DNA of 64,000 bases from Halomonas caseinilytica (GTDB lineage: Bacteria > Pseudomonadota > Gammaproteobacteria > Pseudomonadales > Halomonadaceae): positions 1 to 64,000 of the forward strand of contig NZ_BDEP01000014.1 of assembly GCF_001662305.1 (NCBI RefSeq). The letters are read 5' to 3'. The notes beneath the pieces were generated by a model. That model saw only the letters and a list, made by a program, of their open reading frames with translations. It was not told the origin of the DNA and searched no databases. The position numbers and the translations under genes were made by a program. Shown piece by piece: positions 8,727 through 20,280 of the stretch (positions are counted from its first letter, which is position 1; the number at the start of each line of letters is the position of its first letter).

Positions 8727-9518
8727 CTAGCCCTTTTCGAGATCGTCATGATCGACATCGGCCTCTTTCGGGTCCCGGGCCCTTGCCACGGCGGCCGCGA
8801 GTGCGGTGGGCGTGGCTCCCGATGCCACGACGGGAACACGAAACCCCAGTGTGCCGGCCAGTGTAGCCAACCGGTGACTGGATACGATTAACGGTTGGTC
8901 CAAGGCGGTACACGAACACCATCTTGCCAGATGTTCGAGGATTTCTCCGCTACTCACCACCAACGCATGATAGTCGCCTTCTCGCAGCCGGTGCCGTAGC
9001 GTCGGCGACGGTTCGAGAAGACGTCGCCGATAGACCGCCAGATGCGTCAACCGTGCGCCGCGCTCAGCGAGCGTCTCGCCCAGCAGCGCTCGCCCGCCCT
9101 CACCGCCAACCAGCAGGGTACGCTGCCCTGTCAGTCGCTGCAGCGACCCCAACGATAGCAGCGCCTCGCTGGAATGCTCCTTACCGCTCGGCGGCACATG
9201 CACGCGCACTCCCAATGTATCGTGCAGCGCGGCCGCGGTACTCGGCCCCACACCGTAATACTCGATCCCCACAGGCAACTGTGGCCAATAGCGATCCAGT
9301 GCCTCGGCGAGGCATTCGGCGGCGAAGGGGCTGGTCACCACCACCCGCCGGAATTGATCGAAATCCAGCCAGGCGGCACGCATCGCCTGGGTTTCGGGCA
9401 GCGCCTCCAGCGCCATGACCTCAGCGCGCTCGACGGCGAAGCCCTCGGCGTCGATGGCCTCCGCCAACGGCGCGGCACGCGCACCCGGGCGACAGATCAC
9501 AACCGGCAGGCTCATCAT
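8727..9518 (-). CDS. hemD: Uroporphyrinogen-III synthase
   Basis: Closes and inverts ring D of hydroxymethylbilane to give uroporphyrinogen III. 263 residues in two HemD half-domains. Visible family elements include the N-terminal [20 protein letters not shown] near 80, [12 protein letters not shown] near 107, and [11 protein letters not shown] near 200. The start shares a base with the hemC stop (ATGA at 9518-9520 read on the minus strand); the next codon is also ATG, so 9515 is an alternative. The position after hemC is conserved in gammaproteobacteria. Confidence 0.92.
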   Translation of the reverse strand: MMSLPVVICRPGARAAPLAEAIDAEGFAVERAEVMALEALPETQAMRAAWLDFDQFRRVVVTSPFAAECLAEALDRYWPQLPVGIEYYGVGPSTAAALHDTLGVRVHVPPSGKEHSSEALLSLGSLQRLTGQRTLLVGGEGGRALLGETLAERGARLTHLAVYRRRLLEPSPTLRHRLREGDYHALVVSSGEILEHLARWCSCTALDQPLIVSSHRLATLAGTLGFRVPVVASGATPTALAAAVARARDPKEADVDHDDLEKG

Positions 9519-10450
9519 CAGCCGGCGCCGTAGACCTCGGCAAGGATGTCCCCGGCCCCCTGGTCGAGCAACTCTTCCGCTACGCGAATGCCCAGTGCCT
9601 CGGGTTCATGGATGGAACCCCGGCCCTCGGCGCGCAACACCTGCGTGCCATCGGGATTGCCGACCAGGGCACGCAGCCAGAGCGTCTGGCCATCGTCCTC
9701 GAATACGGCATGGCCGGCAATCGGCACCTGGCAGCCACCTTCCAGGCGCGTGTTCATGGCCCGTTCGGCACGTACCCGAGTGGCGGTGTCCGGATCGTCG
9801 AGTGGCGCCAGCAGGCCGATCAACTCGGCATCGTGCATGCGACACTCGATGCCCAGCGCGCCCTGCCCACAGGCCGGCAGGCAGACCTCGGGCGGCAGTT
9901 CCTGGGTGATACGTGCTTCGAGACCCAGCCGCTTGAGGCCGGCTGTGGCCAGCAGGATGGCATCGAACTCGCCATCGTCGAGCTTGCCGAGCCGGGTCTG
10001 GACATTGCCACGCAGGCTCAACACTTCCAGGTCGGGCCTGCGCTCACGCATCTGCAGGCCGCGCCGCAGGCTGGAGGTGCCGATTCGCGCCCCTTCGGGC
10101 AGCTCGTCGATCGAGGCGTAGTGATGGGAAATGAAGGCATCGGTGGGCTCGGCCCCGGCCAGGATCACCGACAGGCCGAGACTCTCGGGAAACTGCATGG
10201 GCACGTCCTTCATGGAGTGCACCGCGATGTCGGCCCGGCCATCGAGCATCGCCTCCTCGAGCTCCTTGACGAACAACCCCTTGCCTCCCACCTTGGCCAG
10301 CGGCGTGTCGAGAATCTGGTCACCGCGCGTGGACAGGGCCACAAGCTCCACCTTCAGCTCCGGATGGACCTCCATCAAACGGTCGCGGACATGTTCGGCC
10401 TGCCACATGGCCAACTGACTCTTGCGAGTGGCGATACGCAGCGTCTGCAT
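9518..10450 (-). CDS. hemC: Porphobilinogen deaminase (hydroxymethylbilane synthase)
   Basis: Polymerises four porphobilinogens to hydroxymethylbilane. The start chosen at 10450 gives 310 residues beginning [20 protein letters not shown], the conserved N-terminus of the family. The open frame runs 49 codons further upstream, but those residues are not HemC-like, and a likely -10 element (TATGAT) lies inside that stretch. Conserved features: KDVP near residue 98, RRG in GTSSLRRG, and the dipyrromethane-cofactor cysteine in [12 protein letters not shown] near 245. First gene of hemCDXY, divergent from argH. Confidence 0.95.
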   Translation of the reverse strand: MQTLRIATRKSQLAMWQAEHVRDRLMEVHPELKVELVALSTRGDQILDTPLAKVGGKGLFVKELEEAMLDGRADIAVHSMKDVPMQFPESLGLSVILAGAEPTDAFISHHYASIDELPEGARIGTSSLRRGLQMRERRPDLEVLSLRGNVQTRLGKLDDGEFDAILLATAGLKRLGLEARITQELPPEVCLPACGQGALGIECRMHDAELIGLLAPLDDPDTATRVRAERAMNTRLEGGCQVPIAGHAVFEDDGQTLWLRALVGNPDGTQVLRAEGRGSIHEPEALGIRVAEELLDQGAGDILAEVYGAG

Positions 10451-10531
10451 GGCTTGTTGCACCTGGTTCCCCCATACCGGTTCGCGTGTCGCGGCGCCGC
10501 CGCGACCGGGCCCGGTGGTGATGACATGATT

Positions 10532-10570
10532 TTCCATCATCATAAAGTACCGGAAGGAACAGGAAAAATC
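10532..10570 (-). promoter_or_regulatory. hemC: Possible hemC promoter
   Basis: Read on the minus strand there is TATGAT (10539-10544), five of six matches to a -10 box, in a locally AT-rich patch. TTTCCT about 16 bases upstream would be a poor -35 element. Transcription from here would leave a leader of about 80 nt before the chosen hemC start. Confidence 0.3.
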
Positions 10571-10705
10571 GCCGCCTCCGGGAACACCGGCCCGCACGCC
10601 CCTCGCCTGTTCTCCGGACTCTGGTACACTTTCGGCATGTCAACCAGCGCGGCCAGGCATCGCCGTCGCCGTCACCCATCGAACAGTCAGCAGGATGTCA
10701 GCCCG

Positions 10706-12123
<1,418 letters not shown>

Positions 12124-12124
<1 letters not shown>

Positions 12125-12306
12125 TGCGCCGCTTGCCCATCCTCCTGTTGCTGGCCGTCTTGCTGGCCGGCTGCGGTCAGAAGGGACCGCTCTATCAGCC
12201 CGACAACGAGGCCGCGGCCGAGCGCTACGCTCCGCCTGACGAGAGCGCCACCGAACGCGACGACACCACCACGCCCGAGCGGGCCGCCGACGAAGAAGGC
12301 GACTAG
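12124..12306 (+). CDS. lptM: Small lipoprotein LptM (YifL family)
   Basis: A 60-residue lipoprotein. The signal peptide ends in a lipobox LLAGC with the lipidated cysteine at 17, followed by GQKGPLYQP, the hallmark of YifL/LptM. The remaining 30 residues are acidic and disordered. In E. coli, LptM binds the LptDE translocon that inserts lipopolysaccharide in the outer membrane. The gene sits between argH and lysA/dapF as in many gammaproteobacteria. Its ATG overlaps the argH stop, and lysA begins two bases after its stop. Confidence 0.85.
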
Positions 12307-12308
12307 AC

Positions 12309-13598
12309 ATGGATCATTTCGACTATCGGGACGGTGTCCTGCACGGCGAGGATGTCGACCTCACACAAATCGCCGACGCGTTCGGCACGCCCTGCTACGT
12401 CTATTCCAAGGCCACCCTGGCACGCCATTTCCGCGCCTACACCGAAGCGCTCGGCAGCCACCCGCACCTGATCTGCTATGCGGTCAAGGCCAACGCCAAT
12501 CTGGCGGTGCTGAACCTGCTGGCACGCCTTGGCGCCGGCTTCGACATCGTCTCGGTGGGCGAGCTGGAACGCGTGCTGGCCGCCGGCGGCGACCCCGCCA
12601 AGGTGGTCTTCTCCGGTGTCGCCAAGCAGGAAAACGAGATGGCCCGGGCGCTCGAGGTCGGCATCAAGTGCTTCAACGTCGAATCCCGGGCCGAGCTGGA
12701 ACGCCTCGACGCCGTGGCCCGAGGGCTCGGCCAGGTGGCGCCGGTGTCGCTGCGCGTCAACCCGGATGTCGATGCCGGCACCCACCCTTATATTTCCACC
12801 GGCCTGAAGGACAACAAGTTCGGCATCCCGGTGGACGAGGCCTTCGAGGTCTATCGTCAGGCCGCCACCATGGAGAATGTGCGCATCGCCGGCCTGGATT
12901 GCCACATCGGCTCCCAGCTCACCGAGCTCTCGCCCTTCCTCGATGCCCTGGATCGCCTGCTCGCCCTGCTCGAACGCCTGCGCGACATCGGCATCGAGGT
13001 CGAGCATCTCGACCTCGGTGGAGGACTCGGTGTGCCCTATCAGGACGAGAACCCGCCCCAGCCCTTCGACTACGCCACCTCGCTGCTCGAGCGGCTGTCG
13101 CGCTGGCCGGGCAGCGAGCGGCTGACGCTGCTGTTCGAGCCGGGGCGCTCCATCGCCGCCAATGCCGGTGTTCTCCTCACCCGGGTGGAATTCCTCAAGC
13201 CCGGGGAGACCAGGAACTTCGCCATCGTCGACGCCGCCATGAACGACCTGATCCGCCCGGCACTCTATCAGGCCTGGCAGGCGATTCTGCCGGTCGATAC
13301 CCGTCAGGCACGAGAGACGGACACCTACGACGTTGTCGGCCCGGTCTGCGAGACCGGCGACTTCCTCGGCAAGGAGCGCCGCCTTGGCATCGCCGCCGGC
13401 GATCTGCTGGCGGTACGCTCCGCCGGCGCCTACGGTTTTGTCATGGCCTCGAACTACAACAGCCGCCCGCGTCCGCCGGAGGTGATGGTGGATGGTGACC
13501 AGGTTCACCTGGTCCGCCGCCGCGAGCGCCTGGAGGACCTCTGGGCGGGCGAGATGACGCTGCCGGACGACGCGACGACCGGGGGAGAGACACCCTGA
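12309..13598 (+). CDS. lysA: Diaminopimelate decarboxylase
   Basis: Decarboxylates meso-diaminopimelate to L-lysine with pyridoxal phosphate. 429 residues of a fold-type III enzyme. The PLP lysine is K60 in [19 protein letters not shown] near 195, the glycine-rich [12 protein letters not shown] near 235, the phosphate-binding [11 protein letters not shown] near 280 and the active-site cysteine in [10 protein letters not shown] near 343 are all present. It overlaps dapF by one base (TGATG), so it acts next to the enzyme that makes its substrate. Confidence 0.96.
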   Translation: MDHFDYRDGVLHGEDVDLTQIADAFGTPCYVYSKATLARHFRAYTEALGSHPHLICYAVKANANLAVLNLLARLGAGFDIVSVGELERVLAAGGDPAKVVFSGVAKQENEMARALEVGIKCFNVESRAELERLDAVARGLGQVAPVSLRVNPDVDAGTHPYISTGLKDNKFGIPVDEAFEVYRQAATMENVRIAGLDCHIGSQLTELSPFLDALDRLLALLERLRDIGIEVEHLDLGGGLGVPYQDENPPQPFDYATSLLERLSRWPGSERLTLLFEPGRSIAANAGVLLTRVEFLKPGETRNFAIVDAAMNDLIRPALYQAWQAILPVDTRQARETDTYDVVGPVCETGDFLGKERRLGIAAGDLLAVRSAGAYGFVMASNYNSRPRPPEVMVDGDQVHLVRRRERLEDLWAGEMTLPDDATTGGETP

Positions 13599-14431
13599 TG
13601 TTGCTGCATTTCACCAAGATGCACGGCCTGGGCAACGATTTCATGGTCGTCGACCTGGTCACCCAGCGAGCCCGATTGCGCGACGAGCAGATCCGCGAGC
13701 TGGCCGACCGGCGCTTCGGCATCGGCTTCGATCAATTGCTGGTGGTCGAGCCGCCCCGCGATCCGGACATGGATTTTCGTTACCGGATCTACAACGCCGA
13801 CGGCAGCGAAGTGGAAAACTGCGGCAACGGCGCCCGCTGTTTCGCCCGGTTCGTGCTCGACCAGCGCCTGACGCATAAGCGCGAGATCCATGTCGAGACG
13901 GCCGGCGGCCCCCTGACCCTGGTCATCGGGGACGACGGTCGTGTCAGCGTGGACATGGGCCAGCCTCGCTTCGATCCCCAGGCACTGCCCTTCGACGCCG
14001 ACGGCGACCGTCCCCTGCACGACCTTGAGGTGGATGGGCAGCAACTCTCGATCGGCGTCGCCTCGCTCGGCAATCCTCATGCGGTGCTGCGTGTGGATGA
14101 TGTGGCGACCGCGCCGGTGGCGACCCTGGGACCGGCCATCGAGGGACACCCCCGCTTCCCCAGACGGGTCAATGCGGGGTTCATGCAGGTCGTGTCCACA
14201 CACGAGATACGCTTGAGGGTCTACGAGCGGGGCAGCGGCGAAACCCTGGCCTGCGGAACCGGCGCCTGCGCCGCCGTGGCCTGCGGCATTCGCCAGGGGC
14301 TGCTCGAAAGCCCGGTCACCGTGCACTTGCCCGGCGGCAAGCTGAGGGTCGACTGGCCCGACGCCGAGGCCAACCTGATCATGACAGGCCCCGCCGAGCG
14401 CGTCTTCGATGGACGCGTGGTCATCAACTGA
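13598..14431 (+). CDS. dapF: Diaminopimelate epimerase
   Basis: Converts LL- to meso-diaminopimelate for lysine and peptidoglycan. 277 residues in two mirrored domains. Both catalytic cysteines are visible: C75 in [15 protein letters not shown] and the second in [17 protein letters not shown] near 220. Standard length. Translationally coupled to lysA. Confidence 0.97.
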   Translation: MLLHFTKMHGLGNDFMVVDLVTQRARLRDEQIRELADRRFGIGFDQLLVVEPPRDPDMDFRYRIYNADGSEVENCGNGARCFARFVLDQRLTHKREIHVETAGGPLTLVIGDDGRVSVDMGQPRFDPQALPFDADGDRPLHDLEVDGQQLSIGVASLGNPHAVLRVDDVATAPVATLGPAIEGHPRFPRRVNAGFMQVVSTHEIRLRVYERGSGETLACGTGACAAVACGIRQGLLESPVTVHLPGGKLRVDWPDAEANLIMTGPAERVFDGRVVIN

Positions 14432-14467
14432 CGTCCAGGCCCGACCGCACACCAAGGAGATCCCGCC

Positions 14468-15187
14468 ATGACCCGAGCCGCTCCCGAGCCACGCAAGACC
14501 CTGGACCCGGATGTCGTGGCCCAGTGGCTGGCCCGGCATCCCGATTTCTTCGTTGGCCGTGAAGGTCTGTTGCAGCAGCTCCGGGTACCGCATCCCGAGG
14601 CCCGGGGCGCGACGTCACTGCTCGAGCGCCTGGTGGCCGACCTGCGCAGCCGCGCCGAGCATGCCGAAGGCCGCCTCGAGCAACTGCTGGATTCCGCTCG
14701 CCACAACGAGGCTCAGTATCGGCGCACGCGCGAATTGATCCTGGCACTGCTGGAAGCCGAGGACGGCGATGCCCTGGGGCAAGCCCTGGCCACTCAACTG
14801 AGCGAGCACTTCCAGACACCGGCGGTGGCCCTGTGGTGTTCTTCCGCGCTCACTGACCGAGAGGCCCACCCCCCTCAACCACCGCGTCACGTCCTCGATG
14901 ACCATACGACACAGCGTCTGTCTTGCCTGCTCGACAACCGCACCAGCCGCTGCACCCGGCTGACGCGCTCCGACTGGCAACGCCTGCTGCCTCATGTCCC
15001 GGCCCCCGAGAAAGGCGGCTCCTGCGCCCTGACGCGCCTCGCCGTGGGTGAGCCTCTGGGGTATCTGGTATTGGCCAGTCCCGCGCCGGACCATTTCCGC
15101 GCCAGCATGGACACCCTGTTCACCGAATACGTCGGGGATGTGGTCGCCCGGCTGCTGGCACGACCGACGCCTTCGGATCATGGCTAG
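14468..15187 (+). CDS. DUF484 (YigA-like) protein
   Basis: A 239-residue cytosolic protein of the DUF484 family, with a conserved N-terminus (DVVAQWLARHPDFF), a coiled-coil segment (about 48-80) and a GAF-like C-terminal half. Molecular function is not established. It is found between dapF and xerC across gammaproteobacteria, as here. AAGGAGAT precedes the start, and the 3' end overlaps xerC by eight bases. Confidence 0.85.
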   Translation: MTRAAPEPRKTLDPDVVAQWLARHPDFFVGREGLLQQLRVPHPEARGATSLLERLVADLRSRAEHAEGRLEQLLDSARHNEAQYRRTRELILALLEAEDGDALGQALATQLSEHFQTPAVALWCSSALTDREAHPPQPPRHVLDDHTTQRLSCLLDNRTSRCTRLTRSDWQRLLPHVPAPEKGGSCALTRLAVGEPLGYLVLASPAPDHFRASMDTLFTEYVGDVVARLLARPTPSDHG

Positions 15188-16106
15188 AGTGCCTGGCGCC
15201 TCGACGCCGCTCGGTCGAGAAGCGGAGGCCTTTCTCGGCGACCTCGCACGCACCGCCAGCCCGGGCACGGTGGAGGCCTACCGCCGGGATCTGACGGCGC
15301 TGCTCGAATTCCTCGACCGCCATGGCCTCGGGGAGCCCGCCGCGCTGGATGCCGCCTTGTTGCGCCGCTTCCTCGGCGGCGAACGCGCCCGGGGCCTAGC
15401 GCCGCGCAGCCTGGCCCGGCGCCGCGCGGCCCTGTCTCGTTTCGCCGAACACCTGATGGCCCAGGGGCACCTGGACCACAATCCCGTGTCGCTGGTCCGC
15501 ACCCCGCGCGTACCCCGCGACCTTCCTCGTCCCGTGGATGTCGATGCGCTCGCGCACTTTCTCGACACGCCCCATGACGGCTCGCCCCTGGCATGCCGCG
15601 ACCAGGCCATGCTGGAACTGTTCTATTCCAGCGGCCTGCGCCTGGCCGAACTGGCCGCGCTCGATCTCGACGACCTCCATGCCCAGCGGGTTCGCGTGCT
15701 CGGCAAGGGCCGCAAACCGCGCCAGGTACCGGTGGGCCGGCGTGCCGACCAGGCACTCACCGCCTGGCTGTCGTTGCGAGGCGCCCTGGCGGCCGACGAT
15801 GAGCCGGCCCTGTTCGTCGGTATCCGGGGCCATCGCCTCGGCCATCGAGCGATCCAGCAGCGTCTGAAGCACCTGGCTCTCACCCGCGGACTCGCCGAGC
15901 ACCTGCATCCGCACCGTCTGCGCCACTCCTTCGCCAGCCATCTGCTCGAATCCAGCCAGGACCTGCGCGCGGTCCAGGAACTGCTCGGTCACGCCAACCT
16001 TTCCACCACCCAGGCCTATACGCGACTCGACTGGCAACACCTGGCGGCCGGCTACGACGCTGCCCACCCTCGTGCCCGCCGCCGACGCGACCCCGACGAC
16101 ACATGA
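15180..16106 (+). CDS. xerC: Tyrosine recombinase XerC
   Basis: Works with XerD at the dif site to resolve chromosome dimers. 308 residues from this ATG; a longer in-frame start at 15048 lies inside the DUF484 gene and is not family-like. The SAM-like N-terminal domain spans about 10-95. The catalytic set is complete: R154 (SGLRLAEL), K176 (GKGRK), H245 and R248 (HRLRHSF), H271 (LLGHANLSTTQ) and nucleophile Y280. The position in the dapF operon distinguishes it from XerD or phage integrases. Confidence 0.95.
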   Translation: MARVPGASTPLGREAEAFLGDLARTASPGTVEAYRRDLTALLEFLDRHGLGEPAALDAALLRRFLGGERARGLAPRSLARRRAALSRFAEHLMAQGHLDHNPVSLVRTPRVPRDLPRPVDVDALAHFLDTPHDGSPLACRDQAMLELFYSSGLRLAELAALDLDDLHAQRVRVLGKGRKPRQVPVGRRADQALTAWLSLRGALAADDEPALFVGIRGHRLGHRAIQQRLKHLALTRGLAEHLHPHRLRHSFASHLLESSQDLRAVQELLGHANLSTTQAYTRLDWQHLAAGYDAAHPRARRRRDPDDT

Positions 16107-16855
16107 ACCGACACGATACCCGGCTTCGCGCCCTGACCTTCGACCTCGACGACACCCTCTGGGACAACCAGGGCGTGATGTCCCGCACCGAAGCACTGCA
16201 CTGCGCCTGGCTCGACGAACAGCTGGCCGACTGGCTCGCCGCCCATGGCGAAACGCCGCGGCGTTTCGCCGAGGCCATGCCGATCACCCACTACCAGACC
16301 CATCGCCGACGCCTCGCCGAGCAACATCCGCTGCGGCGGGGGGATTTCACCTGGATACGCGAACGCACCCTGGTCGAGCTGCTGGAAGCCTTCGGTCTGT
16401 CGCGGGCCTCAGCCTGGCTCTGGGCTTCGCTCACCATGGCGCGCTTCCATGCACTACGCCTGGAGGTTGCGCCCTATCCCGAAGCGGAGCCCTTGCTCGA
16501 AGCCCTCGCGCAGGATTACCGCCTGGGCGCCATCACCAACGGCAACCTGGCCTTCCATCGCCTGGCGCTGTCGCGTCACTTCGAGGTGGTCATCGCCGCC
16601 GGCGAGATGCCTGCCCCCAAGCCCGACGCTCGCCCCTTCCTGGCGACGCTCAGCCGCCTGGGGGCAACGCCGGCACAGGCCCTGCACGTGGGAGATTCAT
16701 GGCAGGAGGACATTCTGCCGGCGATCCGGCTGGGCATGCGCGCGGCCTGGATCGCACCGCACGCCCCGGCCGACACACCGATGCCGAAGGGCGCGTATCG
16801 ACTGGAGCATGTCAGGGAACTACCGGACCTGCTGGAGTGGATGGAGCGGGAGTAG
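16103..16855 (+). CDS. yigB: HAD-superfamily phosphatase, YigB-like
   Basis: 250 residues with all HAD motifs: nucleophile FDLDDTLWDN near residue 13, motif II TNGN near 144, the lysine in APKPDARPF near 172, and VGDSWQEDILPA near 196. In E. coli, YigB dephosphorylates the riboflavin intermediate 5-amino-6-(5-phosphoribitylamino)uracil and FMN. The same substrate is likely but not proven. It overlaps xerC by four bases (ATGA) and ends the argH-to-yigB operon. Confidence 0.85.
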   Translation: MNRHDTRLRALTFDLDDTLWDNQGVMSRTEALHCAWLDEQLADWLAAHGETPRRFAEAMPITHYQTHRRRLAEQHPLRRGDFTWIRERTLVELLEAFGLSRASAWLWASLTMARFHALRLEVAPYPEAEPLLEALAQDYRLGAITNGNLAFHRLALSRHFEVVIAAGEMPAPKPDARPFLATLSRLGATPAQALHVGDSWQEDILPAIRLGMRAAWIAPHAPADTPMPKGAYRLEHVRELPDLLEWMERE

Positions 16856-17155
16856 GACATCGTATCGGCCAGTGAGCCTTCCCGGGGACAAGCCTCCGCG
16901 AGGGCGCTGTAAACCCATCCATGGGCGCGACATCCGCCCTGCAGCGCTCCCGCTTCCTGCTCCGCTTGCAGGACCCGGGCTGGCCCCCTGGCCAGCCCGT
17001 TCGGCGGCATGCGCCTCACCCATGGCGGATGACCCTCGCCTCCACCTTGTCCCCGGCGCTCACTCGACGCCTGCCAGCCACAACTGCTGATTACTGGCCT
17101 TCAATGAACCTTCTAAGACGGCGATTAACGCCGCATGGCCGAGTGCAGCCAGTTT
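16856..17155. other. 300-base gene-free interval between convergent yigB and engB, possible dispersed repeat
   Basis: No supported gene. Bases 16890-16930 (CCTCCGCGAGGGCGC, then TGTAAACCCATCC and ATGGGCGC) read like a dispersed intergenic repeat that I associate with Halomonas genomes, though I cannot verify copies here. A CGGCG-ATTAA-CGCCG hairpin at 17119-17133 and a CCAGT-TTTTA-CTGG hairpin at 17147-17160 next to the engB stop may help end engB transcription. Confidence 0.35.
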
Positions 17156-17770
17156 TTACTGGCGTTCACTCAGCAGCCAGTCGTCCAGGCGTGCATGCAC
17201 CTCCTCAATGCCCTGCTTCTTGAGCGCCGAGAACAACTGGATGGACACCAGGTCTTGCCATTCGCGCAACTGGGAGCGTACCTGCTGCAGGGCATTCTTG
17301 GCGGCACCGCTCTTCAGCTTGTCGGCCTTGGTCAGCAGGATGTGCACGGGCATGTCCTGCTCATCGGCCCAGCCGAGCATGGTCTGGTCGAATTCGGTCA
17401 GCGGATGACGCACGTCCATCAGCAATACCAGGCCACGCAACGAAGTGCGGTGCTGCAGATAATCGGACAGGTGGCGTTGCCACTCCAGCTTGACGGCATC
17501 GGGTACCTTGGCATACCCATAACCAGGCAGGTCGACCAGACGCAGCTCGGTGTCATCGCCCAGCGTGAAGAAGTTGATGAGCTGGGTTCGTCCGGGGGTC
17601 TTGGAGGTTCGCGCCAGGGCTTTCTGGCGAGTCAGGACGTTGATGGCGCTGGATTTGCCGGCGTTGGAGCGGCCCGCGAAGGCGACCTCGGCCCCCGTAT
17701 CCGCCGGGCATTTCGCCAGGGTGGGCGCACTGGTGAGAAAACGGGCAGCCTGGTAGTTGAGTCGCGACAT
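17156..17770 (-). CDS. engB: Ribosome-biogenesis GTPase EngB (YihA/YsxC)
   Basis: A 204-residue GTPase needed for assembly of the large ribosomal subunit. Motifs: G1 GRSNAGKSS near residue 33, the G2 threonine in KTPGRTQ, G3 DLPGYGYA near 79, and G4 TKAD near 146. Its place upstream of, and divergent from, cytochrome c4 and dsbA is conserved in pseudomonads and relatives. Confidence 0.95.
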   Translation of the reverse strand: MSRLNYQAARFLTSAPTLAKCPADTGAEVAFAGRSNAGKSSAINVLTRQKALARTSKTPGRTQLINFFTLGDDTELRLVDLPGYGYAKVPDAVKLEWQRHLSDYLQHRTSLRGLVLLMDVRHPLTEFDQTMLGWADEQDMPVHILLTKADKLKSGAAKNALQQVRSQLREWQDLVSIQLFSALKKQGIEEVHARLDDWLLSERQ

Positions 17771-17814
17771 GGCAGTTCCTGATGTTGGTCGGGGACAGCG
17801 TGAAACCGGCGTCG

Positions 17815-17843
17815 TTTCCGCGTTCCGGGGGCTCCGTTATACT
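17815..17843 (+). promoter_or_regulatory. Possible promoter for the cytochrome c4-dsbA genes
   Basis: TATACT at 17838-17843 is a good -10 element; the -35 position 17 bases upstream (TTTCCG) is poor. It would give a leader of about 150 nt before cytochrome c4. Confidence 0.35.
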
Positions 17844-18000
17844 GCAGCATCATGTGTCTGCGACCCGGGCGACGGCATTATATCACCGGGCCCGCGCCAG
17901 CGACGACCGGCGTGACGCGCGTCGACTGCCATCATGATCCGACTGCCACGACGGTCGGTACAAGACAATGACATGGCAAGACAACAACAGTGGGACAGCG

Positions 18001-18621
18001 ATGAGACAGCTACTGGCAAGCCTGGTCATCCTCATGGCCGCATGGAACGCCGCCGCGGCGGACACCGTCAGGGAGGCGGACGCCGACGCCGGACGCGAGA
18101 AGGCTCAGCCCTGTGCGGCCTGCCACGGCCAGACCGGCATCAGTCCCTCCGGCCTGTTTCCCAACCTCGCCGGCCAGAAGGCCTCCTATCTGGTCAAGCA
18201 GCTCGAGGAGATCCGCGACGGCGTCCGTGAAGTGCCTCAGATGACCGGGCAGCTGGAGGACTTCTCCGATCAGGATATTCGCAATGTGGCCGCCTTCTAT
18301 GCCGAGCAGGCACCTGCCCTGGGGCAGGCCGATCCCGACGAGGAACTGGTGGCCCACGGCCGCGAACTGTATCGTGCCGGCGACCTGGAACGCGGACTGC
18401 CCGCCTGCAGCGCCTGCCATACCCCCACCGGCGCCGGGATCGGCAGTGCGGCTTATCCAGCATTGTCGGGCCAGAAGACCGATTATACCATCGCCGCCCT
18501 GAAGGCCTTTGCCGAGGGCAGTCGCGACAACGACCCCAACGGCATCATGCGTGACATTGCCGCCAAGTTGAGCGAACGTGACATGAATGCCCTGGCCAAC
18601 TATTTGCTCGGCCTGCATTGA
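18001..18621 (+). CDS. Dihaem cytochrome c4
   Basis: A periplasmic electron carrier of 206 residues from this start. A signal peptide (MRQLLASLVILMAAWNAAAA) is followed by two cytochrome c domains with haem motifs CAACH near residue 38 and CSACH near 136. Distal methionines appear in VPQMTGQ and GIMRDIA. An alternative ATG at 17968 adds eleven residues ahead of the signal peptide, and neither has a strong ribosome binding site. Cytochrome c4 usually feeds cbb3-type oxidases. The gene precedes dsbA, as in Pseudomonas. Confidence 0.87.
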   Translation: MRQLLASLVILMAAWNAAAADTVREADADAGREKAQPCAACHGQTGISPSGLFPNLAGQKASYLVKQLEEIRDGVREVPQMTGQLEDFSDQDIRNVAAFYAEQAPALGQADPDEELVAHGRELYRAGDLERGLPACSACHTPTGAGIGSAAYPALSGQKTDYTIAALKAFAEGSRDNDPNGIMRDIAAKLSERDMNALANYLLGLH

Positions 18622-18754
18622 GCCTGGCCTGCCCGCGCCGGGCACTCCGGCAACGGCGCCAGGGGAACCACCGCGCCGCGTCGGACTCCAATCCGGCGAT
18701 GCCATACCGATGGCTCACGTCGGAACCCGATTCATGCAAGGAGAGATTCGCATC

Positions 18755-19387
18755 ATGCTCAAGTCCCTGATGGTTGCCCTGGCGGGCCTCGGCTTGTCCA
18801 CCATCGTCATGGCTGCCCCCCCGGTGGAAGGCCAGCATTACAGCACCCTCGATGAGCCGGTGAAGACCCATGTCGAGGATGGCAAGATCGAGGTCACCGA
18901 AGCGTTCTGGTATGGCTGCCCTCACTGCTATGACCTGGAAAGCACGCTCAATGCCTGGGTCGATGGACTGCCCGACGATGTGGTCTTCGAGCGCATGCCG
19001 GCCACCATGGGCGGCGCTTGGAACAAGCACGCCGCCGCCTTCTACGCCGCCAAGGAGCTCGGCATCCAGAAAGATCTGCATGGCGATTTCTTCGATGCCA
19101 TCCATGAACAGGGACGCCAGCTGACCGATCCCGAGGAGATCGCGACCTTCTTCAGCGATTACGGGGTCAGCAAGGACGAGGCCCTGGAGGCCTTGGACTC
19201 CTTCGGCGTGAAGAGCCAGGTCAACCAGGCCCATGCACGCATGCGCAACATGCAGCTGATGGGCGTTCCCGCTCTCATCGTCGATGGCCGTTACGTGGTG
19301 ACGCCGAGCAGCGCCGGCAGTCTCGACAACATGCCCCGGATCGCCGGTGAGCTGGTGGACAAGGTGCGCGAGGAGCGAGCGAACTGA
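18755..19387 (+). CDS. dsbA: Periplasmic thiol:disulfide oxidoreductase DsbA
   Basis: Introduces disulfide bonds in exported proteins. 210 residues with a signal peptide (cleavage after VMA, residue 22) and a thioredoxin fold with active site CPHC near residue 56. The cis-proline loop GVPALIVDGRY lies near 170. The start was chosen because AAGGAGAG lies nine bases upstream and the signal peptide begins here. Followed two bases later by the next gene, so probably cotranscribed with it. Confidence 0.93.
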   Translation: MLKSLMVALAGLGLSTIVMAAPPVEGQHYSTLDEPVKTHVEDGKIEVTEAFWYGCPHCYDLESTLNAWVDGLPDDVVFERMPATMGGAWNKHAAAFYAAKELGIQKDLHGDFFDAIHEQGRQLTDPEEIATFFSDYGVSKDEALEALDSFGVKSQVNQAHARMRNMQLMGVPALIVDGRYVVTPSSAGSLDNMPRIAGELVDKVREERAN

Positions 19388-19389
19388 CG

Positions 19390-20211
19390 ATGGGCTCATC
19401 CCTGGCCGAGGTGCGATGGCCGGCTCTGGAGGATGGCCATCTCAAGCTGCTGACCTTCAACCTGCAGGTAGGCATTCAGACCTCGGCCTACCATCACTAT
19501 CTGACGCGGAGCTGGCAACACCTGCTGCCCCACCCGCGACGCCTCAAGCGCCTCGACATGATCGGCGAGGTGTTGAGTCGCTTCGACGTCGTCGGCCTCC
19601 AGGAGGTCGACGGCGGCAGCTTCCGCTCAGGCCGGGTCAACCAGGTCGAGTACCTGGCCAGCCGCGCCGGTTTTCCTCATCACTTCCAGCAGCTCAACCG
19701 CAACCTGGGCCAGCTCGCCCAGCACAGCAATGGCCTGCTTTCCAGGTTGTCGCCCCAGCATATCGAAGAGCACAGCCTGCCCGGCCCGATGCCCGGTCGA
19801 GGTGCCATCCATGCCCGTTTCGGCGAGGGCCCGGACGCCCTGCACCTGTTCGTCGCACACCTGGCACTGAGCCATCGTGCCCGAGTGCGCCAGCTCGACT
19901 ATCTCAGCGAGCTGGTCCAGCCATTGCGCCACGTGGTGGTAATGGGAGATCTCAACTGCACGCCCGACCAGTTGCACGCCCATGCGCGTTTCCGCGAGTC
20001 ATTGCCACTGCATCCGGTACGGCCACCGCTCAGCTACCCCTCCTGGCAGCCACGTCGTGCCCTGGACCACATCCTGCTGTCCGACTCCCTGCAGGCCGAC
20101 CGCGTTGAGGTGCTCGAGCACCTGTTCTCCGACCACCTGCCCGTGGCGATCGACGTGCGAGTGCCGGATGCCTGCCGTGATGCCTTGCTGGGCCGCGACA
20201 CACCGGCCTAG
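19390..20211 (+). CDS. Endonuclease/exonuclease/phosphatase-fold protein
   Basis: A 273-residue metal-dependent hydrolase of the EEP family with no signal peptide. Motifs: LLTFNLQVG near residue 20, VGLQEVDGG near 69, the catalytic MGDLNCTPDQ near 190, and the C-terminal pair RALDHILLS and SDHLPVAID. Substrate unknown (DNA, lipid or inositol phosphates are all hydrolysed by this fold). It follows dsbA by two bases; the same pairing occurs in Pseudomonas. The stop codon lies inside the palindrome ACCGGCCTAGGCCGGT, which may form a hairpin at the mRNA end. Confidence 0.85.
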   Translation: MGSSLAEVRWPALEDGHLKLLTFNLQVGIQTSAYHHYLTRSWQHLLPHPRRLKRLDMIGEVLSRFDVVGLQEVDGGSFRSGRVNQVEYLASRAGFPHHFQQLNRNLGQLAQHSNGLLSRLSPQHIEEHSLPGPMPGRGAIHARFGEGPDALHLFVAHLALSHRARVRQLDYLSELVQPLRHVVVMGDLNCTPDQLHAHARFRESLPLHPVRPPLSYPSWQPRRALDHILLSDSLQADRVEVLEHLFSDHLPVAIDVRVPDACRDALLGRDTPA

Positions 20212-20280
20212 GCCGGTTCATCGTCGAGCCGCCGCCGGCAGCCCCGGGCAAGGCATAAGACCAATGTTGCCCCCGCTCGC

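Noticed and set aside
10637-10705. Longer argH product starting at 10637 or further upstream
   Set aside because: The added residues are basic and unlike ArgH, and the frame upstream lies antisense to hemC; the ATG at 10706 has a ribosome binding site and fits the family N-terminus.
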